Shown here piece by piece: positions 1-7,748 of a stretch of DNA of 64,000 nt. The position numbers were made by a program, and so were the translations under genes. This DNA comes from Lachnospiraceae bacterium (GTDB lineage: Bacteria > Bacillota > Clostridia > Lachnospirales > Lachnospiraceae). The DNA lies in NCBI GenBank assembly GCA_024690605.1, contig JAILOV010000032.1, positions 1-64,000 on the forward strand, written 5' to 3'. Under the pieces are notes generated by a model, which saw nothing but the letters and a program-made list of their open reading frames with translations, ran no database searches and was not told where the DNA came from. Each line of letters begins with the position of its first letter. Position 1 is the stretch's first letter.

Positions 1-377
1 TTTCTCACACCGATGACCAGAAGAGCGGTCGCCTTGCAGAGACCGTAAAAGAGAAGGCAGATCGGAAAACCGACCGGTCGGTAGCCGGTCAGGACGGCGA
101 TCAGTGAAAGGCCGGCAATGATCAAAAACTCGGCAAGCGGTTCCGTAATGGGAATCCTGCTCCCGCAGAATCGGCACTTTCCTCCGCGGAGGATATACGA
201 AATGAGCGGGATCTGATCACGCAGCGGAATGCGGGAGTTGCAGATTGGACAACGACAGACCGGATCAGCGACAGAAACAGTCCCTTTTACAGTCAGACGC
301 AGGATGTCCGTGGTCGCGTAGGCGCCGATCACAAAAAAGGAAAGATGCAGAAACAGATGTACCAACTGAAGTCTCAT
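1..377 (-). CDS. Prepilin peptidase (A24 family), N-terminal part, cut by left edge
   Basis: The leftward frame from ATG at 377 stays open to the window edge (125 codons). After a hydrophobic N-terminus it shows two CxxC pairs about 27 residues apart (CRCPIC and CRFCG), separated by IPLRDQIPLISYILRGG. This is the layout of the cytoplasmic zinc-binding N-terminal domain of bifunctional type IV prepilin leader peptidases, which cleave and N-methylate prepilins at the membrane. More hydrophobic sequence follows. The catalytic aspartates would lie beyond the window, so activity cannot be judged. The gene is divergent from the VWA/FHA gene at 416. No Shine-Dalgarno precedes the ATG, and a TGn-extended -10 lies only 8 bases upstream, so the mRNA is probably leaderless. 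Confidence 0.82.
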   Translation of the reverse strand, partial: MRLQLVHLFLHLSFFVIGAYATTDILRLTVKGTVSVADPVCRCPICNSRIPLRDQIPLISYILRGGKCRFCGSRIPITEPLAEFLIIAGLSLIAVLTGYRPVGFPICLLFYGLCKATALLVIGVR

Positions 378-385
378 CAATCTGA

Positions 386-394
386 AGTATAACA
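386..394 (-). promoter_or_regulatory. Extended -10 promoter element for the prepilin peptidase gene
   Basis: On the minus strand the bases read TGTTATACT, a TGn-extended -10 box. The gap from the end of TATACT to the ATG at 377 is 8 bases, so initiation about 7 bases downstream would leave a 0-2 base leader. No convincing -35 box is seen, which extended -10 promoters can tolerate. Confidence 0.45.
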
Positions 395-415
395 CGAAAA
401 CAGGGGAGGAAAAAG

Positions 416-2035
416 ATGATTCCGCAAAAAAAGGAAAGATGGATCTGCCGTTTTCTGTCGATCGCAGCGATCGCTTTTCTGTCGGTCACGGTCACGGCGG
501 CGGAAAAGCCCGTTCTGTTATCGAGCGTATGTGACGGTGAGAACATCCGTCTCTATGTGAAGAACGCCGCAGTCGAAAACAATGCGCAGTATCAGATCGG
601 CAACACACAGGTGGACATCTCCTCCGTTCATACGGTATCGGAGGACAGTGCGCCGATCCGGACGCTGATCATGCTGGACAACTCACTTTCCATCCCGTCG
701 GCAAACCGCGGCGAGGTGCTGGAACTCATTACAGGGATCTGCGAAAAGGCCGGTGAGAAGAATGCGATCCGTCTGGCCTCGTTTCGCGATGAGATCGAAT
801 ACCTGACCGACTATTCCACCGATGTCGCCGCGCTGAAGCAGAAGGCCGGAGAGATCGAATTCCTGAATCAGGACACCTATCTGACGGATGTTCTTTATGA
901 TGTACTGAACAATCTGGAAGACGAGCCCTATATGGGATTTCAGCGCATCATCGTGATATCTGACGGTGTGGACAACAAGCCGATCGGGATCACGCGGGAC
1001 GAAGTTGCCCAGAAACTCGCCGAATCGCCGCTCCCTGTCTACACGATCGGCATCGACACGAAGAATAATTCCGACAAGCTGGAAAACATGTTTTCGCTTT
1101 CCCGCGCCACGCAGGCATCCTGGTGGGTCTACGCGGACAAGGAGCATGACGCGATCATCGACACCCTGGAGGAAGACCGGAACGTCGCTGTTTTTGAGGC
1201 GGTCCTGCCGGAGGCGCTCCGCGCCGGCGGAAGTGCCGACAGTCAGCTGACACTCGCGGACGGAACAAAGATCCGATGCGGATTGAGATTACCCTTCGGT
1301 GACGCGCACCCGTTAGAAGAAGTTAAGGAAGAACCGGCGCCCGAACCGGAACCCGTTCCCGAGCCCGAGCCGGAACCGGAACCTGAACCGGAGCCTGAGC
1401 CCGAGCCGGAACCGGAGCCTGAACCGGCGCCTGAACCGAAGCCTGCTTCCTCCGGGCTTTCTCCGCGGATGATCCTGATCTTCGGTGCTGTCATCGCACT
1501 GATCGGCGTCCTCGTCTATTCGGTCATCAGTGATAAAAAGAAGAAAAAAGCGCAGGCGGCACCCGTGATCCCTCCGGCCGAACCCGCAGAACCCTCCGGG
1601 CCGATCGTCCAGGCTCCTCCGGTGAATATGAATCCCAACCCGAATCCCGGTAACGGATCCGGTCTGCGCGAGCTGAAATATGATGATGAGCAGACCGTTA
1701 TCGTCGGCGGTTTCACCGGATCCGGCAGTGCGGCAGGCGGGCAGGTTCTGCTCACGGATCTTGAACGTTCGGGGCAGATCTTCCGTCTGCCGTCACTTGA
1801 TGAAGTCGTGATCGGCAGAAGTGCTTCCCATGCGGATATCGTGATCGACTACAACGAGAGTGTTTCCAGAAAACACTGCGTGGTCACACGTTCCGGCGGC
1901 CACTTCTACGTGACCGATCTCGGATCGTCCAATCACACCCGTGTCAACGGTGTCATGGTCATGGCGCCCCAGGAGATCCGGAGCGGAGATATTCTGCAGA
2001 TCGGCAATGTGAAGCTGCAGGTGGAGATCGGGTAG
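416..2035 (+). CDS. Membrane protein with extracellular VWA domain, Pro-Glu spacer and cytoplasmic FHA domain
   Basis: The 539-residue protein has a cleavable-looking signal peptide (about residues 1-29). A von Willebrand factor A domain (about 82-265) carries an intact MIDAS motif, DNSLS at 88-92. Next come a Pro-Glu dipeptide tract (306-343), one transmembrane helix (about 352-373), a KKKKK stop-transfer patch, and a C-terminal FHA domain (about 460-530) with IGRS, SRKHC and [12 protein letters not shown] motifs. FHA domains bind phosphothreonine; VWA domains bind protein partners through a metal ion. The predicted topology puts VWA outside and FHA inside, with the stiff spacer crossing part of the wall. 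It heads a block containing two Ser/Thr kinases, whose phosphosites are plausible FHA ligands. The start has a good Shine-Dalgarno (GGGGAGG). Confidence 0.9.
   Translation: MIPQKKERWICRFLSIAAIAFLSVTVTAAEKPVLLSSVCDGENIRLYVKNAAVENNAQYQIGNTQVDISSVHTVSEDSAPIRTLIMLDNSLSIPSANRGEVLELITGICEKAGEKNAIRLASFRDEIEYLTDYSTDVAALKQKAGEIEFLNQDTYLTDVLYDVLNNLEDEPYMGFQRIIVISDGVDNKPIGITRDEVAQKLAESPLPVYTIGIDTKNNSDKLENMFSLSRATQASWWVYADKEHDAIIDTLEEDRNVAVFEAVLPEALRAGGSADSQLTLADGTKIRCGLRLPFGDAHPLEEVKEEPAPEPEPVPEPEPEPEPEPEPEPEPEPEPEPAPEPKPASSGLSPRMILIFGAVIALIGVLVYSVISDKKKKKAQAAPVIPPAEPAEPSGPIVQAPPVNMNPNPNPGNGSGLRELKYDDEQTVIVGGFTGSGSAAGGQVLLTDLERSGQIFRLPSLDEVVIGRSASHADIVIDYNESVSRKHCVVTRSGGHFYVTDLGSSNHTRVNGVMVMAPQEIRSGDILQIGNVKLQVEIG
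1331..1444 (+). repeat. In-frame Glu-Pro hexanucleotide repeat tract
   Basis: Tandem near-copies of a six-base unit (GAACCG, GAGCCC and GAGCCT variants) encode alternating Glu-Pro in the VWA/FHA protein. The codons vary, so selection seems to act on the peptide. Slippage in six-base steps would change spacer length without a frameshift. Confidence 0.85.
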
Positions 2036-2104
2036 TCCGGAACATCGCTTCGAAGAAAGAAATGAACCGGATCATATTAACCGTATAAGGGGTGAATGAA
2101 TAAG

Positions 2105-3115
2105 ATGGAACAACCAAGGGAAAACGAAGAAAAGAATAACAATGGAAAAAAACCGAACCTGAAGACAAAGAAGCACCTGCCCGTATGGCTCCCGATCACA
2201 GCCGCGGCGGTGGTCATCATCGCCATCATCGCCGGTGTCACGATCTATTCCCGATCGCCCGCGCAGCTGGCAAAGAAGCAGATCTCTCTCGGAGAGCGCT
2301 ATCTTACGGAATTAAACTACGAACAGGCCGTTGCAGCGTTTAAAGAAGCGCTGGAGATCGATCCAAAGAATCCCGACGCAAAGACTGCTTTATCAGAAGC
2401 TTATCTCGCCTGGGGAACCTCCCTCATGGATTCGGAGGACCGCGACCGTGCACTCGAGGTCTTCGGCGAGGGCTTTGCGCTTACCTCGGATGAACAGCTC
2501 GGACAACAGATCGAGAACATCGAGGAGTTGATCCGGCAGGAGGAAGAAGCGGAGAAACTGAAAAAGGAGGAGGAAGAAAGGATCCGCGCCGAAAAAGAAG
2601 CAGAAGAGAAACGCAAAGCCGAAGAGGAGGAACGACTGAAGGCCGAGGAAGAAGAAAAACAAAAAGCTGAGGAAGAGGCCAAAAAGAAGGAAGAGGAAGA
2701 GAAAAAAGCGGAAGAAGAGAAAAAGGCCGCGGAGGAGAAAAAAACTGCAGCATCCGCAGCCTCGCTGGATACTTCCACGGATGTCGGTGCGCTTGCTCAG
2801 TATGCTTCCTCTCTGGGCTATAATGTGTTCCTTTATGACGGCAAGTTTATGTGCACCTACGGTGCCACTTCATCCGGCAAGATCTTCCGGTCTCAGGCCG
2901 AAGTTCAGGCGGATACCACGGATACGGAAACCTTTTACTATGTCGGCGTTTACTTTACTTCCTCCGACGGCGTCACGATCTCGGAAGAGGAAGCCTCTGT
3001 TGTCAATTATTTCGATCCCGCGCACATGTTCACGACGATCGCGGCCAAGCGTCCCTATGCGGGTCTGGACAGCTCCCGCAGGCTGCTCGAAGAAGCGAAA
3101 ACGCATTTTCAGTGA
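2105..3115 (+). CDS. TPR-stem membrane protein 1: K/E-rich helix and ASSLGYN-type C-terminal domain
   Basis: First of five tandem paralogues. It has a short basic cytoplasmic tail, one transmembrane helix (LPVWLPITAAAVVIIAIIAG region), then the shared stem SPAQLAKKQISLGERYLTEL and a TPR unit ending in IDPKN. Next is a highly charged Lys/Glu segment (about 145-220), likely a long single helix or coiled coil, and a C-terminal domain of about 110 residues beginning near ASSLGYN. Basic residues before the helix predict that the C-terminal bulk is outside the cell. The C-terminal domain is homologous to that of the fourth paralogue (5408-6361); I do not recognise its function. Start: ATG 2105 lies 9 bases after TAAGGGGTGA. 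ATG 2096 is in frame but almost touches that site. Confidence 0.8.
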   Translation: MEQPRENEEKNNNGKKPNLKTKKHLPVWLPITAAAVVIIAIIAGVTIYSRSPAQLAKKQISLGERYLTELNYEQAVAAFKEALEIDPKNPDAKTALSEAYLAWGTSLMDSEDRDRALEVFGEGFALTSDEQLGQQIENIEELIRQEEEAEKLKKEEEERIRAEKEAEEKRKAEEEERLKAEEEEKQKAEEEAKKKEEEEKKAEEEKKAAEEKKTAASAASLDTSTDVGALAQYASSLGYNVFLYDGKFMCTYGATSSGKIFRSQAEVQADTTDTETFYYVGVYFTSSDGVTISEEEASVVNYFDPAHMFTTIAAKRPYAGLDSSRRLLEEAKTHFQ

Positions 3116-3121
3116 GGCCGC

Positions 3122-4138
3122 ATGGAACTCAAAGATAAGAAAAAGTTCCCCCTGTGGCTGCCTGTTGCGATCGCTGCGGCGCTCATCATCGCGATCATCG
3201 CCGGCGTCACGATCTATTCCCGTTCGCCGGCACAGCAGGCAAAGAAGCAGATCTCTCTCGGCGAGCGGTTTCTGACGGAATTAAACTATGAGCAGGCTGT
3301 TGCGGCATTCTCCGAAGCATTGAAGATCGATCCGAAGAATGCGGATGCCGGGGAAGCGCTGGTTCAGGCTTATCTTTCCTGGGCGGATGCTCTCGCAGAT
3401 GCCGGAGACACGGAGCAGGCGATCACAATTCTGGAACAGGGAATCGGACAGATCACGGACGCAAGGCTCACGGATAAGCTTGCTTCCATGAAAGAACGGC
3501 TGGCGAAAGAACCGGAGTCGGCCGCATCGGAACAGACAGCCGTTGATCAGGAGGATGCGGACACCTCTTCCGGCAGTTCCGATACGGACAGGTTTCATGC
3601 CGCTCAGGAGGCCATCCTGGAAATGGGACAGTATCCCGTCATGGGGAAGCCCTTTATTGACTGGGAGATCGATACCTATATCGACTTTATCCGCGCCAAC
3701 GGCGAATCCACGAACACCGGCGCACCGACGGAGATTGAAAGCTATTTTCTGAACGGCATGTCCGCGGACATCCACACAGCAGACAATATTGCCGAGGTGT
3801 TCGATCCGGATGAAAGCGCCTACAGCCAGATGCAGGAGGACTGGTTTCGATGCCTGCATCACTACGGCGATCAGCCCTCCGCCAAGTATCCCGCTCTTGG
3901 CATGCGGATGGAGGATTTCTTCGCACAGTTCGACATCACCATGGACGAGGTCAACACGGTTGCCTCTTCGGACAACAAAGTGGCTGCCGGCGACGGCTGG
4001 TATCTCTTTATCGATCCCGGTCATCCCGGATACCTTGTGGAGACCTTTGATCGTGAACATGGGAAGTCGATCCGTTTTGCCACCGAAGACGGGATCATTC
4101 AGACGATCATGATCGAAAAGGCCAACAGGGCGGAATGA
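3122..4138 (+). CDS. TPR-stem membrane protein 2 with unrecognised C-terminal domain
   Basis: The second paralogue starts 7 bases after the stop of the first. A very short basic tail (MELKDKKKF) precedes the transmembrane helix and the stem, with a TPR pair to about residue 130. A Ser/Asp-rich linker (about 130-155) leads to a unique domain of roughly 180 residues with no relative among the other paralogues. That domain is rich in acidic and aromatic residues, contains DPGHPGYLVETF near its end, and does not match a family I know. Predicted location is membrane-anchored with the TPR and C-terminal domain outside. The Shine-Dalgarno is weak (GAGG), which fits translational coupling to the preceding gene. 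Confidence 0.8.
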   Translation: MELKDKKKFPLWLPVAIAAALIIAIIAGVTIYSRSPAQQAKKQISLGERFLTELNYEQAVAAFSEALKIDPKNADAGEALVQAYLSWADALADAGDTEQAITILEQGIGQITDARLTDKLASMKERLAKEPESAASEQTAVDQEDADTSSGSSDTDRFHAAQEAILEMGQYPVMGKPFIDWEIDTYIDFIRANGESTNTGAPTEIESYFLNGMSADIHTADNIAEVFDPDESAYSQMQEDWFRCLHHYGDQPSAKYPALGMRMEDFFAQFDITMDEVNTVASSDNKVAAGDGWYLFIDPGHPGYLVETFDREHGKSIRFATEDGIIQTIMIEKANRAE

Positions 4139-4179
4139 TCATTATTCCAATGATCTGAAGGGAACAATCAAGGGACGAA

Positions 4180-5361
4180 ATGGATAATTCGAACAAGAAT
4201 ACGGAACAGAATATAACGAATGAACAGCTGCATCTGAAAGAAAAAAAGAAGATCCCTCTCTGGCTTCCGGTCGCTTTCGCTGCGGTGATCCTCATCGCCG
4301 TTCTTGCCGGCGTCACGATCTATTCCCGTTCGCCGGCACAGCTGGCGAAGAAGCAGGTCTCGCTCGGTGAGCGTTATCTGACGGAATTAAACTACGAACA
4401 GGCAGTCGCGGCATTTAAAAACGCTTTAACGATCGATCCGAAGAATGCGGGTGCGAGAGAGGCGCTGGTACAGACTTATCTTTCCTGGGCGGATGCTCTT
4501 GTTAACGGCGGCGATCCGGACGGCGCGATCCGTATTTTGACCGATGCCGGATCAACGGTTGAAGATGAACGACTAATAGCAAAGCTGAAAGAAATTCAGG
4601 CTCTGCAGCTTGCTGATGCGACGACGGATATAGATGACTCGTCGGAAAACAGTACGGAATCCGAAACAGAGGATTCCGATATTATTGATATCAACGGCCT
4701 GCAGCTCAAACCCGAGGAACCTCCCGTACTTGATGAAATGATCACAGCTGTTGCGTCCGGCGATTATCTTGCCGTGAATTCGATCATCGAGAAAAACTCA
4801 CACATGTTCGATTCCATCGAGAGCAGGATGCGACATCTGGATAAGGAAAAACCCGGAAATCATTACATCTACGGAGACGGCGACATCCGTTTTGGATTCT
4901 ACCTGATGCGGCCCAACCTCGGCGACCCTGAAGCCCGGGTACTTTATGGTTATATCGGTCCTTATGCCGGTGACAGCAGACATGGAGAGGGCTTATGGTA
5001 CAGTCTGTATTATTCTCATCTGGTCATGGAATACTGGAAAGGTAAGTGGGAAAATGATATGCCCAACGGGGAGTTTTTAAGGTATGAACAATATGATAAT
5101 TCTGTTGAAACCTATACCGGAAATGTCGTCAACGGTCTGTGGGATCAGGCCGTCGTCCGGACCATCACAAGAAACGGCGAAACCGATGCTCTGACCGGTC
5201 AGTTCAGCGAAGGGGTTCTAAAGCCCGGCGATTATGGAGGGGATGCGCCCACTCCCTATGCGTTTCTAAATGATGATGGGGTAGTTTCGCCCTACTTTGA
5301 TGAGATGGCAGAGAATACTTACGGTCTTCCCGGATATCGATTGGCAAAAAATGAACGGTAA
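4180..5361 (+). CDS. TPR-stem membrane protein 3 with MORN-like C-terminal repeats
   Basis: The third paralogue (393 residues) has a polar Asn-rich cytoplasmic tail, transmembrane helix, stem and TPR unit, then an acidic Ser/Asp/Glu linker (about 150-175). The C-terminal half has MORN-like repeats, for example HGEGLWYS, YWKGKWENDMPNGEFLRYEQ and YTGNVVNGLWDQ. These beta-hairpin repeats usually mediate protein or lipid contacts; no catalytic motif is visible. A good Shine-Dalgarno (AAGGGA) supports ATG 4180. The start of the ORF tail is unlike its neighbours, while the stem DNA is close to copies 1, 2 and 4. Confidence 0.8.
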   Translation: MDNSNKNTEQNITNEQLHLKEKKKIPLWLPVAFAAVILIAVLAGVTIYSRSPAQLAKKQVSLGERYLTELNYEQAVAAFKNALTIDPKNAGAREALVQTYLSWADALVNGGDPDGAIRILTDAGSTVEDERLIAKLKEIQALQLADATTDIDDSSENSTESETEDSDIIDINGLQLKPEEPPVLDEMITAVASGDYLAVNSIIEKNSHMFDSIESRMRHLDKEKPGNHYIYGDGDIRFGFYLMRPNLGDPEARVLYGYIGPYAGDSRHGEGLWYSLYYSHLVMEYWKGKWENDMPNGEFLRYEQYDNSVETYTGNVVNGLWDQAVVRTITRNGETDALTGQFSEGVLKPGDYGGDAPTPYAFLNDDGVVSPYFDEMAENTYGLPGYRLAKNER

Positions 5362-5407
5362 AAAAAAACTGTAATCCGATCCTGAAAATTTAAAAAAGGA
5401 AGAGAAT

Positions 5408-6361
5408 ATGGATAATCCGAATAACAGGCAGAAACCAGATAACACAGAGGAAGCCGTCAACCTGAAGGCGAAGAAACGCTTACCCCTCTGGCTCCCCGTC
5501 TCGATCGCGGTGTTTTTGATCATCGTCATCATCACCGGTATCACGATCTATTCCCGCTCGCCCGCGCAGCTGGCGAAGAAACAGATCTCGCTCGGTGAGC
5601 GGTATCTGACGGAACTGGATTATGAGCAGGCTGTTGCTGCGTTTAAGGAGGCGCTGGCGATCGATCCTAAGAATCCGGCCGCGCAGGCAGCGTTATCCGA
5701 GGCATGCAAAGCCTGGGGAGAATCCCTGATGGAATCGGGAGACCGTGAACGGGCGCTGGAAGTTTTCGATGAATGCTATGCGCTTACCGAAGATGCACAG
5801 GTAAAACAGCAGATTGACAGCATCGAAGAGACGATCCGGCAGGAAGAAGAGGCCGAGCGGCTGAAGAAGGAAGAAGAGGAACGGATCCGTGCGGAAAAGG
5901 AAGCGGAGGAGAAGCGCAAGGCCGAAGAGGAGCGCCTGAAGGCCGAGGAGGAAGAGAAGAAAAAAGCCGAGGAAGAAGCCAAAAAGAAGGCCATCCCGGC
6001 GAATGTGTCCGAGGAGGTCGCAGAGATCGCTTTATACGCTTCTTCCCTCGGTTACAATGTGCACATGTACTTAAACCCGGACAATATGCTGGTTTTTCAA
6101 TGCTTTTACGGTGAGACAACCTCGGGACTCATCTTTTCAAACAGCGAGGACGCCTATAATGACACAACAGATACCTCGCTCGATAACATGCTGGTCAACT
6201 TCACCACACCGGATCTGAAAACGATCCTGCGGGAGGGCGCATTCCGTGTAAACTACTACGATTTCAACAATCCGATCATTCCTTTTGCGGAGACGCGGGA
6301 TTATACCGGCGTAGAAACCGCCAAAAAGCTTCTGGAAGACGCAAAGGCGGCTTTCCAGTAG
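5408..6361 (+). CDS. TPR-stem membrane protein 4: K/E-rich helix and ASSLGYN-type C-terminal domain
   Basis: The fourth paralogue (317 residues) is the closest relative of the first. After tail, membrane helix, stem and TPR (to about residue 130) it has a Lys/Glu-rich helix (about 137-195) nearly identical in register to that of copy 1 but shorter. A C-terminal domain of about 110 residues follows, with ASSLGYNVHMY, TTSGLIFSN and a terminal KKLLEDAKAAFQ, matching copy 1 segment by segment. The charge pattern, blocks of Glu then Lys, is typical of stable single alpha helices and would act as a rigid extension. AAGGAAGAGA upstream is the Shine-Dalgarno. The C-terminal function is unknown. Confidence 0.8.
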   Translation: MDNPNNRQKPDNTEEAVNLKAKKRLPLWLPVSIAVFLIIVIITGITIYSRSPAQLAKKQISLGERYLTELDYEQAVAAFKEALAIDPKNPAAQAALSEACKAWGESLMESGDRERALEVFDECYALTEDAQVKQQIDSIEETIRQEEEAERLKKEEEERIRAEKEAEEKRKAEEERLKAEEEEKKKAEEEAKKKAIPANVSEEVAEIALYASSLGYNVHMYLNPDNMLVFQCFYGETTSGLIFSNSEDAYNDTTDTSLDNMLVNFTTPDLKTILREGAFRVNYYDFNNPIIPFAETRDYTGVETAKKLLEDAKAAFQ

Positions 6362-6449
6362 GTGTTCCCGACCGGCGTTTTCAGATCTGTGAAAGTGGTT
6401 TATCGCATCATCAAATATCTGTTACAGAAAGGACAAGACAAAATATAAC

Positions 6450-7739
6450 ATGGATGATCTGAACAAAGACTTGGATATAAATTATTCTGAACAGAATAAC
6501 ACGGAACTGAATCACACGGAACTGAATGATAAGATTCAGCAGCCGAAACTGAAAGTAAGGAAGAAACTCCCCCTGTGGCTTCCGATCGCGGCTGTCGCTG
6601 CGATCATCATCGCCATACTCGCCGGAATGAACGCGTATTCGAGTTCCCCCGCGCAGAAAATGAAAAAACAGCTCTCTCTCGGCGAGCGGTATCTGACCGA
6701 ATTAAACTTTGAACAGGCGGTCGCTGCCTATACCGAGGCGCTGAAGATCGATCCGGACAACACGGATGCCAAAGAAGCGCTTGTGCAGACTTATCTCGCC
6801 TGGGCGGAAAGCCTTGGCGCTGCCGGCGACACGGAACGGGCGATCGATGTGCTGGAACAGGGGATCGAAAAGACGGACGACGCTCGTCTGAAAGAGAAGC
6901 TCGACGATCTTAAGAAGGAAATTGCTTCCGCTGATACCGGCAGCCTCTTTGAACAGGCGCAGGCTCTTCTGGATGAAGAGAAATATCAGGACGCGATCGA
7001 TGTCTATCAGGCCATCCTGGCGATCGACCCGGTCAATGCGGATGCCTATCTCGGTATCGTAGAGTGCTATATCGGCATGGGCAAACTCGATGAGGCACTC
7101 CAATGGGCCAAAGAAGGCTTTGACAAAACAGGAGATCAGCGCCTCAAAGAAAAGATCGAGATGCTGGAGAGCGACACGGTGACCGACAACAAGGGCCGAC
7201 CGGTCAAATCCACGCATTATGACGCAAACGGCACCATGATCTGGTACTCGATCAACGGTCTCGGAGACGAGGGCATCCGAACGACCACGAATTATGATCC
7301 GTCGGGCGCCGTCGTCGCGGAGTATCAGAATGAATTTGATGAGGAGGGCCGTATCATCGTTTCCTACAGCGTGCTGAGTGACTCCGGAAAACTCGCCAAC
7401 CGGAATATCATGACCTATGAAAACGGTCTCAACGTCAGAAGGGATGCCTATTCCGTGGAAACGGGCGATTTGGTCTGCTATGAGCTGATGCAGTATGATG
7501 CCGATGGGAAGAACATCCGGACGGATACTTATAACTGTATATCGCCTGGGTACGAAAACCATAATTACTATCTCTATCAGTTTGATGAAAACGGCCGTGT
7601 GTGCCGCTACGACTGCTACGATGATGACGGGACGCTGAAGTTCTATCAGATCGACGAGCGGGACGAAAACGGCAAACCTGTGAAATCCGTCGTCTACGAA
7701 GCCGACGGCTCCGTCCGATCGACGATCGTTCATGAATAG
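6450..7739 (+). CDS. TPR-stem membrane protein 5 with extra TPRs and YD-like repeats
   Basis: The fifth paralogue (429 residues) has the most diverged stem (GMNAYSSSPAQKMKKQLSLG). The cytoplasmic tail contains a tandem NTELN-HTELN duplication encoded by an exact 14-base direct repeat (6499-6512, 6514-6527). TPR units span about 70-160 and 165-230. The C-terminal half has repeats of the form YDxxGxxxxYxxxxYDExGR, resembling secreted Tyr-Asp repeat modules that form beta sheets. The cytoplasmic threonines in the tail are possible kinase targets, by inference only. The stop codon lies 9 bases before the kinase start. Confidence 0.8.
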   Translation: MDDLNKDLDINYSEQNNTELNHTELNDKIQQPKLKVRKKLPLWLPIAAVAAIIIAILAGMNAYSSSPAQKMKKQLSLGERYLTELNFEQAVAAYTEALKIDPDNTDAKEALVQTYLAWAESLGAAGDTERAIDVLEQGIEKTDDARLKEKLDDLKKEIASADTGSLFEQAQALLDEEKYQDAIDVYQAILAIDPVNADAYLGIVECYIGMGKLDEALQWAKEGFDKTGDQRLKEKIEMLESDTVTDNKGRPVKSTHYDANGTMIWYSINGLGDEGIRTTTNYDPSGAVVAEYQNEFDEEGRIIVSYSVLSDSGKLANRNIMTYENGLNVRRDAYSVETGDLVCYELMQYDADGKNIRTDTYNCISPGYENHNYYLYQFDENGRVCRYDCYDDDGTLKFYQIDERDENGKPVKSVVYEADGSVRSTIVHE

Positions 7740-7748
7740 GTGATAAAC

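Larger units (their letters stand above)
2185..6790 (+). repeat. Tandem array of five genes sharing a duplicated anchor-TPR stem
   Basis: The stretch encoding the membrane helix and first TPR recurs at about 2185-2390, 3145-3350, 4246-4450, 5479-5690 and 6568-6780. It is very similar in DNA as well as protein: GTCACGATCTATTCCCG occurs exactly in copies 1, 2 and 3, and differs by one base in copy 4 (ATCACGATCTATTCCCG). Sequence beyond the stem diverges sharply, apart from the K/E helix and C-terminal domain shared by copies 1 and 4. This pattern fits repeated gene duplication with homogenisation of the stem. Confidence 0.85.

Noticed and set aside
2401-2778. Minus-strand Ser-rich frames opposite the K/E repeat
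   Set aside because: They arise from the complement of GAA/GAG/AAG repeats (TTC, CTC, CTT) and have no start signals.
6422-6449. TTACAG-16-TATAAC promoter before the fifth TPR-stem gene
   Set aside because: The -10 abuts the ATG, so transcription would begin inside the coding region; SD-like AAAGGA upstream indicates read-through from the operon.
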